Below, piece by piece: positions 7,307-16,111 of a stretch of 64,000 nucleotides of DNA (position 1 is its first letter; the number at the start of each line of letters is the position of its first letter). The DNA lies in NCBI RefSeq assembly GCF_021532275.1, contig NZ_JACBOT010000024.1:289749-353748 (forward strand), given 5' to 3'. Below the pieces are notes generated by a model that saw only the letters and a program-made list of their open reading frames with translations, made no database searches and was not told the origin of the DNA. This DNA is from Brevibacterium sp. UCMA 11754 (GTDB taxonomy: Bacteria > Actinomycetota > Actinomycetes > Actinomycetales > Brevibacteriaceae). The translations under genes were made by a program, and so were the position numbers.

Positions 7307-9454
7307 TCAGCTCGCCTCGATGAAGTGAGCCGATTCGGCGGGCAGGACTCTATTGATGAAGGTACGCAGGGCCGGCAGTGAACTCAGATCGGGGTCGACG
7401 GAGATGATCTTCTCCGCAATGGTTCTCGCCTCTTCGACGATCGGCGCGTCGCGCAGAATGGACAGGTGCTTCAGCGACGACCCTCCCCACTGCGAGGCTC
7501 CGAGCACATCGCCTTCTCCCCGGGTGCCAAGATCGTACTCGGCCAGGGCGAAGCCGTCGAGGGTGCCAGCGACCTCACTCAGACGCTCGAAGCTCTCATC
7601 GGATTCGGACGCCTGGGTGAGCAGGAAGCACATGGCTGCGCTGCCGTCTCGTCCGACACGGCCGCGCAGCTGATGGAGCTGAGCGACACCGAATCGCTCC
7701 GCTTCGAAGACGACCATCATGGTCGCCCGCGGCACGTCGACTCCCACCTCGACGACAGTCGTAGAGACCAGGATGTCGGTCTCGCCGGAGACGAAGGCAG
7801 CCATCGTCCTGTCCTTCTCCACCGGTGACATCCGCCCATGGAGAAGCTCGATCGAACGAGACCCTAGCTCATCGGAGTTCTGAAGCTTGTCCCGCAGGTC
7901 CTCGATTCCCTCTCTGCTGCCGACCACCTCGCCCGTTTCGGGATCTTCGATGTCGGAGGGGTCGATCCGCGGGAAGACCACGAATGTGCCGCGCCCGTCC
8001 TCGGTCGCCTCGTCGATGAGTTGGAGGACCCGGCCCAGCCAATTCGGATGGTCCCCCAGTGATACAGCGTGGGTGGTGATGTCCTTGGTTCCGGCGGGCA
8101 TCTCGTCGAGAGTGGAAACATCGAGGTCGGCGAAGACCGTCATCGCCACGGTCCGCGGGATCGGCGTCGCGGACATCACGAGGGTGTGCGGGACCTTGAG
8201 TCCGGCCTTCGCCCGCAGTGCCTCACGTTGTTCGACGCCGAACCGATGCTGCTCGTCAACGACGATGAGGCCCAGTTTGTCGAACATCGTCGTATCCGAC
8301 ATGAGCGCATGCGTGCCGACGACGATGTCGATCTGACCGGTGGCGAGGTCGAGTGCCAGCTGTTTTCGTTCCCTGGCCGGCATCGACCCCGTCAGCAGCG
8401 CCACCCGCACCTGATCATCACTCGAGAGCAGAGGACTGAGCGCCATCTGATCGCCGAGGAGGTTCTCAATGGAGCGGAAATGCTGAGTGGCGAGCACTTC
8501 TGTGGGCGCGAGCATCGCGGCCTGAGCTCCCGAATCGACGGCAGTGAGCATTGCCCGCAGCGCCACGACGGTCTTACCGGAGCCGACGTCGCCGTGGAGC
8601 AGGCGATGCATCGCCGTTCTCCGGCCGATGTCTGCCTCGATCTCCTCTCCGACCCGCAGCTGTGAGGCGGTGAGGTAGAAGGGAAGACTGTTGTCGAACC
8701 TCTCGCTTCTGGCTCCGACGTTGAGCAGAGGGGTGGCCTCGAGCTTTTCGTAATCGGCCTTGCGGGAGACGAACTCCGCCTGCAGGGCGAGCGCCTCTTC
8801 CCATTTCCAACGCTGTTTGGCCTTCTCCGTGGCCGCTGCTGACCTGGGCCGATGCATGTCGTTGAATGCGGTGCGCAGGTCGGGCAGGTCGAGGTTCTCT
8901 CGCATGGCGGTCGGCAGGGGGTCCTCGAACTCGGCAGGGTCAGCGACATCGAGGAGAACCTTGATGGCCTTCCACAGTCGTGTCTGCGCGATGCCCTTGA
9001 CGCGTGAGTAGACGGGGAACGGTGAGTTGAGGTCCTCCGGGGTCCACTTCTCATCGTGTTCGTCCCGATTGAGCCAGGTGGGCGAGTTCAGGGTCAGCTG
9101 CCCGCGGTATTCCTCGACCTTCCCGGCGAAGACGACGGTGAGTCCGGGCACCAGCTGGCTGTCCAGCCAGCGCTGGTTGAAGAAGGCGATCTTCATCGAC
9201 TGCTGTCCGTCGTGGACGATCACATCGGTGATGGTTCCGCGGCGCTTCTGCATGCGCCGGGTGTCCACGGAGATGACCTCGGCCTGGAGGATCGCGGTCT
9301 CCCCCAACGGGAGCCCGCCCAGGGGCGTCTTCTCTCCGGGCACGAGGAATCTGCGCGGGAAGAAGCGGAAGAGATCCGCCACCGAGGTGATTCCTCGCTT
9401 CTTGAGTACGCCGCGGTCTCGTGCGGTGAAGTAGTCCTCGAGGCGGGCGCTCAT
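7307..9454 (-). CDS. recG: ATP-dependent DNA helicase RecG
   Basis: RecG remodels stalled forks and Holliday junctions. The 715-residue product has the N-terminal wedge/OB domain (about 1-200) and then superfamily 2 motifs: Walker A GDVGSGKTVVA near 290, the DEQH box VVDEQHRFG, motif III VMSATPIPRT, and motif VI QLRGRVGRDG. The frame runs upstream to 9571, but the start at 9454 (MSARLEDYF) gives the normal RecG N-terminus and overlaps the stop of the upstream DhaL gene as ATGA. The order with that gene, thiL and rsmD is conserved in actinobacteria. Confidence 0.95.
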   Translation of the reverse strand: MSARLEDYFTARDRGVLKKRGITSVADLFRFFPRRFLVPGEKTPLGGLPLGETAILQAEVISVDTRRMQKRRGTITDVIVHDGQQSMKIAFFNQRWLDSQLVPGLTVVFAGKVEEYRGQLTLNSPTWLNRDEHDEKWTPEDLNSPFPVYSRVKGIAQTRLWKAIKVLLDVADPAEFEDPLPTAMRENLDLPDLRTAFNDMHRPRSAAATEKAKQRWKWEEALALQAEFVSRKADYEKLEATPLLNVGARSERFDNSLPFYLTASQLRVGEEIEADIGRRTAMHRLLHGDVGSGKTVVALRAMLTAVDSGAQAAMLAPTEVLATQHFRSIENLLGDQMALSPLLSSDDQVRVALLTGSMPARERKQLALDLATGQIDIVVGTHALMSDTTMFDKLGLIVVDEQHRFGVEQREALRAKAGLKVPHTLVMSATPIPRTVAMTVFADLDVSTLDEMPAGTKDITTHAVSLGDHPNWLGRVLQLIDEATEDGRGTFVVFPRIDPSDIEDPETGEVVGSREGIEDLRDKLQNSDELGSRSIELLHGRMSPVEKDRTMAAFVSGETDILVSTTVVEVGVDVPRATMMVVFEAERFGVAQLHQLRGRVGRDGSAAMCFLLTQASESDESFERLSEVAGTLDGFALAEYDLGTRGEGDVLGASQWGGSSLKHLSILRDAPIVEEARTIAEKIISVDPDLSSLPALRTFINRVLPAESAHFIEAS

Positions 9455-11115
9455 TCGACTCCCATGATGAGGAGCGTCGCCCGGTCCCTCGAGTCGATGT
9501 CCTGGAACCTCACCTGAGAGTGTGATTTGCGGATCCAGTCCCGCAGGTGCGAGAGGACATCGGGTGCACACCCGGGACCGTGGACGACGGTGAGGAGCTC
9601 TCCCCCGGCGCCCAGGAGACGATCGGCGAGCTTCTCGACCAGTGTCGTGAGTTCGGTACTCTGAGTCTTGACCTTCCCGTCGATGAAGACCCGGTAGAAC
9701 TGCGAGGGATGGGAGAGCGGAATCCTGCGCATGCCCACCGTGCTGGAGTCGAGCATTGATCCAGGATCCGAACTCGCTCCCGGAACATCGTCGATGACCG
9801 GCAGAGCACCTGTAGGCGGATTGAGGGCAAGCTGTTCGGCCGAGACGATGGTGCCCACCCGGGTACCGGCGGCAGCCTCGGTCATATCGGCGAAGATCTC
9901 TGCGGACGGGGCGAAGGGATCATGGACCGCGAGCGCCGAGAGCAGAGTGGCGACATTGCGGGAGCGGATCACCTGCCCACCGGAGTCCTGCCCCAGTGCT
10001 TTCAGGACGGTCGTCGAGCTGGGGACCACGATGACCGCACGTTCCTCCTCGGCGATGATGTCCCTGGTCATGGCCCGCACGTCACCGGAATCCGGCGTCA
10101 GGGCACTTGCCCCGTTGAGCGCGCAGTGCATGAGGAGCCCGGTGCCCGAGACGATGGCCACCAGGTGGGTTTCGCCCTCTTCCTCGTGCAGACGGAGATC
10201 TTCCATGTCCAGACGGGCGATGCCGTAGCCGGCGAGGTGGTCGAGAATGGTCACGGCGGTGGCCTCGTCGGCGACGTGGACGTGAACCTTGGGCCCGTTG
10301 ATGACGATCGATGTCCCGCCGAGGTCATCGAGCGCCTCGGCGAGGGTGTTCCTCGTCTTTTCGGACTCCGTGGATGCCGGATACGTGGCCAGGATGGCAA
10401 CGATCTCAAGTTCATCGGCACTGGCCTGATGGACGATGCGCGGTGACCTGGTGACTTCGCCGAGCATCGAATCCTGCGGTGTCCGGCCGGTGACCGTGGC
10501 GTAGAGGAGATCGAAGAGCTCCACGATCCCCGTCGAACCGGCATCGACGACCTCGGCTTCCCGGAGCACTGGCAGCTGCCCGGTGGTCTCGCGCAGGGCC
10601 GAGCGGGAGCGGAGGCGCACCGCGGAGATGAGGTCGATAAGGTTCGCCCCATTCTCGGCCTTCTCTGCTGCCTCCGTAGCCATGGCGTCGAGGACCGTGA
10701 GCATGGTGCCGTCGACGGGCCGGGCCACGGACTGCCGGGCCCTGGCCGAGGCGAGTTCGAGGGCTGCGGCCATGGCTTCGGGCGTCGCTACGGTCACGCC
10801 GTCGAGCGCATCGGCGACTCCTTGGAGTGCGACTGCGAGGATGAGTCCGGAGTTTCCGCGAGCACCGCGTCCTGCCCCCTCTGCGAGAGCCGCGACGACC
10901 TGGGGCAGCGTGACGGGTCCGGTGAGTTCTTCGACGGCCAGATAGGCGGCGCGCAGGGTGTGGTACATGTTCGTGCCGGTGTCGCCGTCGGGTACTGGGA
11001 AGACGTTGAGTTCGTCGATTTCGACGCGTTCCTTGCGCAGACGATCAACGGCCCGCCGAGCCCACCTGGCGGCCAGACGCCCGTTGAGGCCGATGGCTTG
11101 ATTGGGTCCGCTCAT
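9451..11115 (-). CDS. DhaL/DAK2-domain protein, FakA-like fatty acid kinase
   Basis: This 554-residue protein has an N-terminal DhaL (DAK2) nucleotide-binding domain with the Mg-ATP motifs NVFPVPDGDTGTN (about residues 40-53) and GARGNSGLIL. A central domain and a C-terminal FakA-like region follow. It is the actinobacterial YloV/FakA-type protein. In Firmicutes, FakA phosphorylates fatty acids bound by FakB (DegV) partners; no FakB gene is visible here, so the lipid role is inferred by family. It starts 1 base after the thiL stop and overlaps recG, so it is the middle gene of a tight operon. Confidence 0.85.
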   Translation of the reverse strand: MSGPNQAIGLNGRLAARWARRAVDRLRKERVEIDELNVFPVPDGDTGTNMYHTLRAAYLAVEELTGPVTLPQVVAALAEGAGRGARGNSGLILAVALQGVADALDGVTVATPEAMAAALELASARARQSVARPVDGTMLTVLDAMATEAAEKAENGANLIDLISAVRLRSRSALRETTGQLPVLREAEVVDAGSTGIVELFDLLYATVTGRTPQDSMLGEVTRSPRIVHQASADELEIVAILATYPASTESEKTRNTLAEALDDLGGTSIVINGPKVHVHVADEATAVTILDHLAGYGIARLDMEDLRLHEEEGETHLVAIVSGTGLLMHCALNGASALTPDSGDVRAMTRDIIAEEERAVIVVPSSTTVLKALGQDSGGQVIRSRNVATLLSALAVHDPFAPSAEIFADMTEAAAGTRVGTIVSAEQLALNPPTGALPVIDDVPGASSDPGSMLDSSTVGMRRIPLSHPSQFYRVFIDGKVKTQSTELTTLVEKLADRLLGAGGELLTVVHGPGCAPDVLSHLRDWIRKSHSQVRFQDIDSRDRATLLIMGVE

Positions 11116-11116
11116 G

Positions 11117-12187
11117 TCACTTCCCGAAATGGCTGAAGCCGCTCGTCGGCACCGGTGCGCCGTCGAGACTGACCCCGCTGCCGACTCTCATCTCTCCGAT
11201 TCTCCGCCAGCCTACCGGAGGTGTGTCGAACTGCGCCGACGACGCGACGAAGCCATGGTCCTCTCCCCCGTTGAGCACCCAGGCCAACGCCAACTCCTCG
11301 GCCCCTGCGGCAGCCTGTGCGGTCTCTTCGACCGACTCAGCACCCTCGATGGCCCCCAGCAGGTGCCGTGCTGCGGGCAGCAGCTCATCGATGAGCTCTT
11401 GGAGTGAGGCGCGGTCGATGCGAGCGTGGACTCCCGAGGCCGACGCGATCCGTCCCAAGTCCGTGCTCAGCCCATCGGAGACATCAATCATCGCCGAGGC
11501 TGCCCCCATCTGCAGGACGGCCGCATAGTCCGGCTGCGGAGCCAATTGGGTGGTGATGAGTGACGTCAGGCTCTCATCAAGTTCAGGATTCCCGTCGACA
11601 CCGGCATCCCAGTCGACACCGGCGTCCCCGTCGACACCGGCGAAGAGGAGATCCAATCCGGCTGCGGCGCGTCCGATGGTCCCTGCCAGGTAGATCGAGT
11701 CGCACGGCCGCGCACCCGAGCGGGTGATCGCTGCACGATCGGCGACGGTGCCCAAAGCAGTGATCGCGATGACGATGAGGCCCGAGGATGAGAGGTCTCC
11801 GCCGATGATCGGAATCTCGCAGCCCAGTTCCTCACCGGCACGCCCCGCCTCGGCGACAATGCCGGCAAAGAGCGCTTCGAGGTCCTCTATCTCCGTCGAG
11901 TTCGGCACGGCCAGTGACACCAGCAGCCCATGAGGTCTGGCGCCCATGACGCACACATCGGAGAGGTTCTGTGCTGCGGCTTTGATCCCGAGTCTGCCCC
12001 AGTCGAGCCAGGCACGGGTGAAGTCCTCGTTCTCCACGAGCATGTCGGCTGTCGACACCAGGTTGCCGTCGACCGCGGTCACCGCGGCATCGTCTCCGGG
12101 TCCGATGATCACCTGCGAACCGCTGCGATTGTGAGAGAGAATGCGTTCGAGCACGTGTGATTCGCCAAGTTCGGACAGTCGGGTCAT
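11117..12187 (-). CDS. thiL: Thiamine-monophosphate kinase
   Basis: ThiL phosphorylates thiamine monophosphate to the active diphosphate cofactor. The 356-residue product shows the family's metal and ATP motifs: GPGDDAAV near residue 29, STADMLVEN with TRAWLDWGRLG, and a C-terminal NGGEDHGFV. An Asp/Gly/Val-rich stretch (DGDAGVDWDAGVDG) near residue 190 comes from three tandem 18-bp repeats and lies in what should be a surface loop. It heads the thiL-DhaL-recG-rsmD transcript and is divergent from the DUF3515 gene across a 32-bp gap. Confidence 0.92.
   Translation of the reverse strand: MTRLSELGESHVLERILSHNRSGSQVIIGPGDDAAVTAVDGNLVSTADMLVENEDFTRAWLDWGRLGIKAAAQNLSDVCVMGARPHGLLVSLAVPNSTEIEDLEALFAGIVAEAGRAGEELGCEIPIIGGDLSSSGLIVIAITALGTVADRAAITRSGARPCDSIYLAGTIGRAAAGLDLLFAGVDGDAGVDWDAGVDGNPELDESLTSLITTQLAPQPDYAAVLQMGAASAMIDVSDGLSTDLGRIASASGVHARIDRASLQELIDELLPAARHLLGAIEGAESVEETAQAAAGAEELALAWVLNGGEDHGFVASSAQFDTPPVGWRRIGEMRVGSGVSLDGAPVPTSGFSHFGK
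11590..11643. repeat. Three tandem 18-bp repeats inside thiL
   Basis: Units at 11590-11607, 11608-11625 and 11626-11643 share the core GTCGACACCGGC. Each encodes six residues on the minus strand and keeps the frame, giving the DAGVDx-type repeat in ThiL. Confidence 0.8.
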
Positions 12188-12219
12188 GGCTCAAGGTTAT
12201 CGGGAGATACGGTAGTTGT

Positions 12220-12738
12220 ATGAGATCTCGTCGCCTCCGCCCGTCGCCTCGACCTTCGCCTCGGAAGGCGCGCACCATCGCCCTGGCCGCCATCGCCGCT
12301 GTGGTGGCCGGTGTCAGCCTGGCAGGGTGTGAGCGCACGGTCGTCGTCGAGCCTGCGCAGGACGCACAGAATCCCGACTGCGCCGACATCATGCTGCGTA
12401 TGCCCGATGAGATCGCCGGCGAGAAGTCACGCACGACATCCTCCCAGGGCACGAAGGCGTGGGGAGATCCCAACATCGCAGTGGTCCGCTGCGGGGTCAC
12501 CCCACCCGGACCGACCACCGATCAGTGCGTGAGCGTGAGCAGCGTCGACTGGATCTCGAAAGCCTCCGAGGAGGACGACACCTGGGTGTTCACCAGCTAC
12601 GGTCGCACGCCGGCAGTCGAGGTCCTCGTCAACCGCAAGACGGAATCGGGCAACAATGTACTCGCAGCGATCTCACCGGCGCTGACTGCTGTGAAGCCTG
12701 AAGCCAAGTGTGTGGGAGCCCAAGACCTCGACAGCTGA
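12220..12738 (+). CDS. DUF3515-family lipoprotein
   Basis: This 172-residue protein opens with a very basic N-terminus, a hydrophobic segment and the lipobox VSLAGC, so it should be lipid-anchored outside the membrane. The remainder (PDCADIMLRMPDE, VVRCGVTPPGPTTDQC, VNRKT) follows the actinobacterial DUF3515 family, which is routinely found between thiL and ddl. The start at 12220 has GGGAGA upstream; the longer frame from 12157 would place the signal peptide too far inside. Its function is unknown; the setting next to ddl suggests the cell envelope. Confidence 0.8.
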   Translation: MRSRRLRPSPRPSPRKARTIALAAIAAVVAGVSLAGCERTVVVEPAQDAQNPDCADIMLRMPDEIAGEKSRTTSSQGTKAWGDPNIAVVRCGVTPPGPTTDQCVSVSSVDWISKASEEDDTWVFTSYGRTPAVEVLVNRKTESGNNVLAAISPALTAVKPEAKCVGAQDLDS

Positions 12739-12787
12739 GTCACCAGCATCACCGACTCTCAGCCATGATGAGTTGTCGTCAAGCGGC

Positions 12788-12848
12788 CCACTTAGCATCG
12801 GCGGGAGACGTTATACGGTAGCCGCTGGGTGAAAAGTAGTCCTCTCGA
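12788..12848. repeat. Palindromic repeat copy A, left of the AbiEi/DUF559-like gene
   Basis: This 61-bp stretch aligns without gaps to 14084-14144 at about 70 percent identity by hand count, sharing CCACTTA at the left and AAGTAGTCC at the right. Like copy B, its two ends are imperfect inverted repeats of each other. The two copies bracket one accessory gene in the same orientation. Confidence 0.6.
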
Positions 12849-12941
12849 CAGAAGTGACCGAAGCGCCTGTCAACGGCGCGCAATGACTAATGTAATAGTT
12901 ACATGCTCTTTGCTGTTTTTTAATGGCTTTTGTTGCATTTG

Positions 12942-13925
12942 ATGTCACTTGAGGATCATAATGGCACAATGGTCTCGGTGTTCAGATCCAAGGCACTCCA
13001 TGACCTCGGATTCACCGAGGCAGACATTCGCGATGCACTGAACTGTTGCCTGCGCAGGATACGTCGCGGGCACTTCGTTTTGAACTCGCTTTGCAACACG
13101 ACGGACCATATGCCGCTCCACCTACTACACAACACCACTGCCACAGAATACCCGCGACGATATGGAGACATCCGAGACAACTCGGAGTGGCTCAGGGTGC
13201 TGATCCGCTCCTATGCCGACGAACTCCCGCCAGGAGCGGTCTTCTCTCACGTGTCCGCAGCACTCATACACGGTCTGGACCCGCCATTTCCGGCAACCGA
13301 TTCAGCGGAGGTGGTTCGGCCCGGATTTCACCGAGCGAAGAAGACTCTGCGAACCCGTGACCGTTCGCTGAATTCCGAAGAACTCACACATGTCGGCGAT
13401 TTGCCTGTGACAACCGTCGGCAGAACCCTTGTCGACCTTGCCACTGACTATCCGCTTGAAGTCTCCGTGCCTTTCATCTCTGAGGCACTGCGTCGAGGTC
13501 TCGCGTCCCACGAATCACTGCACAGCAGCATCCGATCGGGCACACGAGGCTGCAGGCGGGCAGCCCAAGCCTTCGACTTGGCCAGTCCGGCTCACGAATC
13601 CTCGGGTGAGGCGCTATGCGCAGTGAAGTTCTTTCGTTTCAACATCATCGGGATGATTCCGCAGGTGAATACCTACGACGCTGCCGGAGCGTGGATCGCC
13701 CGCAATGACTTCCGGCATGACAAGCATCCTCTGATCGTCGAGTTCCATGGAGTGGGAAAGTACTATCTCAATAACGCGGGTCCAGATCGCGCCAGCTCTG
13801 AGAACCATAAACGACATATGAAGCTGCTCAACGCCGGATACCGCGTCTTCAACCTCGTTTGGGCAGATCTCTTCCGGGCGAGAGAGTTCGCGAAGATCAG
13901 GGCAGTAATCGCTGAATTCGGCTGA
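12942..13925 (+). CDS. AbiEi-antitoxin-like / DUF559-type endonuclease-fold protein
   Basis: This protein of about 327 residues has an N-terminal helical segment (RSKALHDLGFTEADIRDAL, RRIRRGHFVL) like the winged-helix start of AbiEi-type proteins. A middle region (GAVFSHVSAALIHGL, THVGDLPVTTVGRTLVDLA) is typical of the same actinobacterial family. The C-terminus (LIVEFHGVGKYYLN, GYRVFNLVWADLF) resembles a Vsr-like DUF559 nuclease fold, in which VEFDG usually appears; here the Asp is His. No toxin gene accompanies it. The start could be 12930 (TTG), 12942 or 12969. It interrupts the usual DUF3515-ddl neighbourhood and lies between two palindromic repeats, suggesting acquisition. Confidence 0.65.
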   Translation: MSLEDHNGTMVSVFRSKALHDLGFTEADIRDALNCCLRRIRRGHFVLNSLCNTTDHMPLHLLHNTTATEYPRRYGDIRDNSEWLRVLIRSYADELPPGAVFSHVSAALIHGLDPPFPATDSAEVVRPGFHRAKKTLRTRDRSLNSEELTHVGDLPVTTVGRTLVDLATDYPLEVSVPFISEALRRGLASHESLHSSIRSGTRGCRRAAQAFDLASPAHESSGEALCAVKFFRFNIIGMIPQVNTYDAAGAWIARNDFRHDKHPLIVEFHGVGKYYLNNAGPDRASSENHKRHMKLLNAGYRVFNLVWADLFRAREFAKIRAVIAEFG

Positions 13926-14080
13926 CAGTCGGAGGCTCAAAAGGACAGCGGCACACTGCGGTCAGTCCGAAACCACCTCGGTGCCCATGCCGCCCCGACA
14001 CTGAAACGACCCCGCTACCGTCTCGACGCACCTGAGATCGCGCCAAAGCTCGGGAACGCCGTCTGCCATCAGCACCGGCG

Positions 14081-14144
14081 GGACCACTTATCGACGAGGG
14101 GCGAGTTTATAGCGTGGCCCCTCGACGCTAAGTAGTCCGCTCGA
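14081..14144. repeat. Palindromic repeat copy B, right of the AbiEi/DUF559-like gene
   Basis: The arms at 14081-14101 and 14118-14138 are 21-bp inverted repeats with three mismatches (GGACCACTTA...GAGGGG against CCCCTCGACG...AGTCC) around a 16-nt loop. The element also aligns to copy A at 12788-12848. Its form is that of a REP- or MITE-like palindromic element; no transposase is linked to it here. Confidence 0.65.
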
Positions 14145-14227
14145 TGACCAATGGCATAGGCCGCCTGCCTGCCAGGTGTGCTCAGGGTTACAGGTGTGCT
14201 CAGGAGCTGCAGACGCCTTCATATCGT

Positions 14228-14291
14228 GCGTGACTCAGATAGAGCGTGACTCAGATCCAGCTTGGCTCAGATAGAGCGTGGCCCAAATCCG
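14228..14291. repeat. Four degenerate 16-bp tandem repeats downstream of ddl
   Basis: Units start at 14228, 14244, 14260 and 14276 and vary around GCGTGACTCAGATAGA. They lie just past the ddl stop and encode nothing recognisable. Confidence 0.6.
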
Positions 14292-14321
14292 GCGCGTGTC
14301 AGCGCATGCGCGACTCGGGAC

Positions 14322-15437
14322 TCAGTGGGTGCGGGCGTGGTCGACCAGGGCGATGGTGATGAGCTCTGAGATGAGCGCCGGGTACTCGATGCCCGAGTTC
14401 GACCACATGAACGGGTACGCCGAGGTGGGTGTGAACCCCGGGAGCGTGTTGATCTCGTTGATGAGGACGTCACCGGCGTCTGTGACGAAGGTATCGACTC
14501 GTGAGAGTCCTGTGCAGTCGAAGAGCCGGAAGACCTGCGCCGAGAGTTCCTGGATCCGGGCCGTCGTCTTCTCATCGACGCGTGCCGGGCAGGTCAGCTG
14601 CGCATCGGCGAGGTTGAGGTATTTGGCCTCGAAGTCATAGAACGAGTGCTCGCCTGAGACCTCGATCTCTCCGGGGAACGAGACGCGGACCTCACGGTCA
14701 TGAACCGAGCCGAGCACCGCGCACTCGATCTCACGGCCGACGACCTGTGGTTCGACGATGACCTTGGAGTCATGCTCGAAGGCAGAGCGCAGCGCCTGAT
14801 CCAGCCCCTCGGCGGACTCCACGCGGCTGACTCCCATGGACGATCCTGCCCGTGCCGGTTTGACGAATACGGGCAGACCGAGTTCGGTGATTCGAGCCTC
14901 GGCGGCGGCCTGCTCTGATTCCCACATGGTTTCGGTCACGAGCTCCCAGGGACACGTCGGAATTCCTGCGTGGGCCATGAGGGACTTCGTGTAGTGCTTG
15001 TCCATGCTCGCCGCCGAAGCGAAGACCCCGGAGCCGACGTAGGCCGTGTCGCTGAGTTCGAACAGGCCCTGCAAGGTCCCGTCCTCACCGTACCGGCCGT
15101 GCAGGAGAGGGAAGTAGACATCGACGGATCCGAGTTCGGTGTACTGCCCCTCGGCGTCGCGCTGCAGCAGAGGTGAGCCCTGCGCGGAGATCGGCGGGAT
15201 GACCTCGGTTCCGTTGTCAACGACCTCGGGCATGTCAGCCGGGTCGAAGGCCATCGTCGACCAGTCTTCGACGATGCGCCACACACCGGCCTTCGTGATG
15301 CCGATCGGCAGAACACGGTAGGCGTCGGTGTCGATGGCCTGGATGACCCCGGCAGCAGTGACGCAGCTGACGGCGTGTTCGCTCGATCGTCCGCCGAAGA
15401 GGACTGCGACGAGTGGCCGGTGATCAGATTCAGGCAT
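14322..15437 (-). CDS. ddl: D-alanine--D-alanine ligase
   Basis: Ddl joins two D-alanines for the peptidoglycan stem peptide. The 371-residue product shows the ATP-grasp hallmarks: GGRSSEHAVSCVTA near residue 15, FVKPARAGSSMGVSRVES in the central domain, and the C-terminal metal site NEINTLPGFTPTSAYPFMW. In actinobacteria it usually neighbours gpsA, DUF3515 and thiL, as here. A PEBP-family gene lies between it and gpsA. The length is normal and no key residue appears lost. Confidence 0.95.
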   Translation of the reverse strand: MPESDHRPLVAVLFGGRSSEHAVSCVTAAGVIQAIDTDAYRVLPIGITKAGVWRIVEDWSTMAFDPADMPEVVDNGTEVIPPISAQGSPLLQRDAEGQYTELGSVDVYFPLLHGRYGEDGTLQGLFELSDTAYVGSGVFASAASMDKHYTKSLMAHAGIPTCPWELVTETMWESEQAAAEARITELGLPVFVKPARAGSSMGVSRVESAEGLDQALRSAFEHDSKVIVEPQVVGREIECAVLGSVHDREVRVSFPGEIEVSGEHSFYDFEAKYLNLADAQLTCPARVDEKTTARIQELSAQVFRLFDCTGLSRVDTFVTDAGDVLINEINTLPGFTPTSAYPFMWSNSGIEYPALISELITIALVDHARTH

Positions 15438-15493
15438 AGAAATCCTTGGTCGTTAGCGCGCGTGACCGTTTGTACGGACTGGAAAACTCTAGC

Positions 15494-16027
15494 TCACTTG
15501 AGCTCGAACGTGCATTCCAGGGATGCACGGGCGATGCCTTTGAAGAACATGTTGAACCCGGCGAATGCCGGTGAGGCGGATTCGTCGAGGCCAAGCGGCT
15601 CCGCCAGTGCTGTGACGATGAAGAAGTAACGGTGCGGTCCGTGGCCCTGTGGTGGGGCGGCACCGACGAAGCGAGGTTCGCCCGCATCGTTGCGCAGGGT
15701 CACTGTTCCGGCAGGCAGAAGGTCCGCCGAGGGATCGCCGGCGTTGGCGGGCAGGCTGGTTGTCGACGCGTCGAGGTCGGTCACGACCCAGTGCCAGAAA
15801 CCGGAGCCGGTGGGTGCGTCCGGGTCGTAGCATGTCACGGCGAAGGCCTTGGTCTCTTCGGGGAATCCCGACCAGGACAGCTGCGGAGAGACGTCCTGGC
15901 CGCCGTCGACGCCCATCGCGCCCGAGAGCTGCGGTCCGCTCAGTTCGCCCCCGTTCTCGATGTCCGTGCTGGTGAGAGTGAAGGTCGGAACTTCGGAAAG
16001 GTTGTAGAACGGTGAGTTGACGCTCAT
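15494..16027 (-). CDS. PEBP-family (YbhB/YbcL-like) protein
   Basis: This 177-residue soluble protein has the phosphatidylethanolamine-binding protein signatures DPDAPTGSGFWHWV (about residues 70-83) and a later GPHRYFF, which line the conserved anion-binding pocket. An SPQLSWSGFP segment is also typical of the bacterial YbhB/YbcL branch. The biochemical role of bacterial members is not settled. It lies between ddl and gpsA on the same strand, with about 55-85 bp gaps on each side, so co-transcription is possible. Confidence 0.85.
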   Translation of the reverse strand: MSVNSPFYNLSEVPTFTLTSTDIENGGELSGPQLSGAMGVDGGQDVSPQLSWSGFPEETKAFAVTCYDPDAPTGSGFWHWVVTDLDASTTSLPANAGDPSADLLPAGTVTLRNDAGEPRFVGAAPPQGHGPHRYFFIVTALAEPLGLDESASPAFAGFNMFFKGIARASLECTFELK

Positions 16028-16111
16028 GTCTGCTCCTTGTCGTGCGAAATGATGCAGTGGACGATGCTGAGAGTGGCTCGGATCCTCAAGCGGACCAAAC
16101 CCTTGAGGTCC

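Larger units (their letters stand above)
13926..14321. other. Gene-free stretch between the AbiEi/DUF559-like gene and ddl
   Basis: No convincing ORF was found in these 396 bases. They contain palindromic repeat copy B and a run of four degenerate 16-bp tandem units. The unusual repeat content and the absence of coding signal fit an insertion boundary. Confidence 0.6.

Noticed and set aside
9455..9571. N-terminal extension of recG
   Set aside because: It overlaps the end of the DhaL gene, and its sequence does not fit RecG; the ATG at 9454 gives the normal start with an ATGA overlap.
12930..13925. A complete AbiE toxin-antitoxin pair
   Set aside because: Only an antitoxin-like protein is present; neither side carries a nucleotidyltransferase toxin gene.
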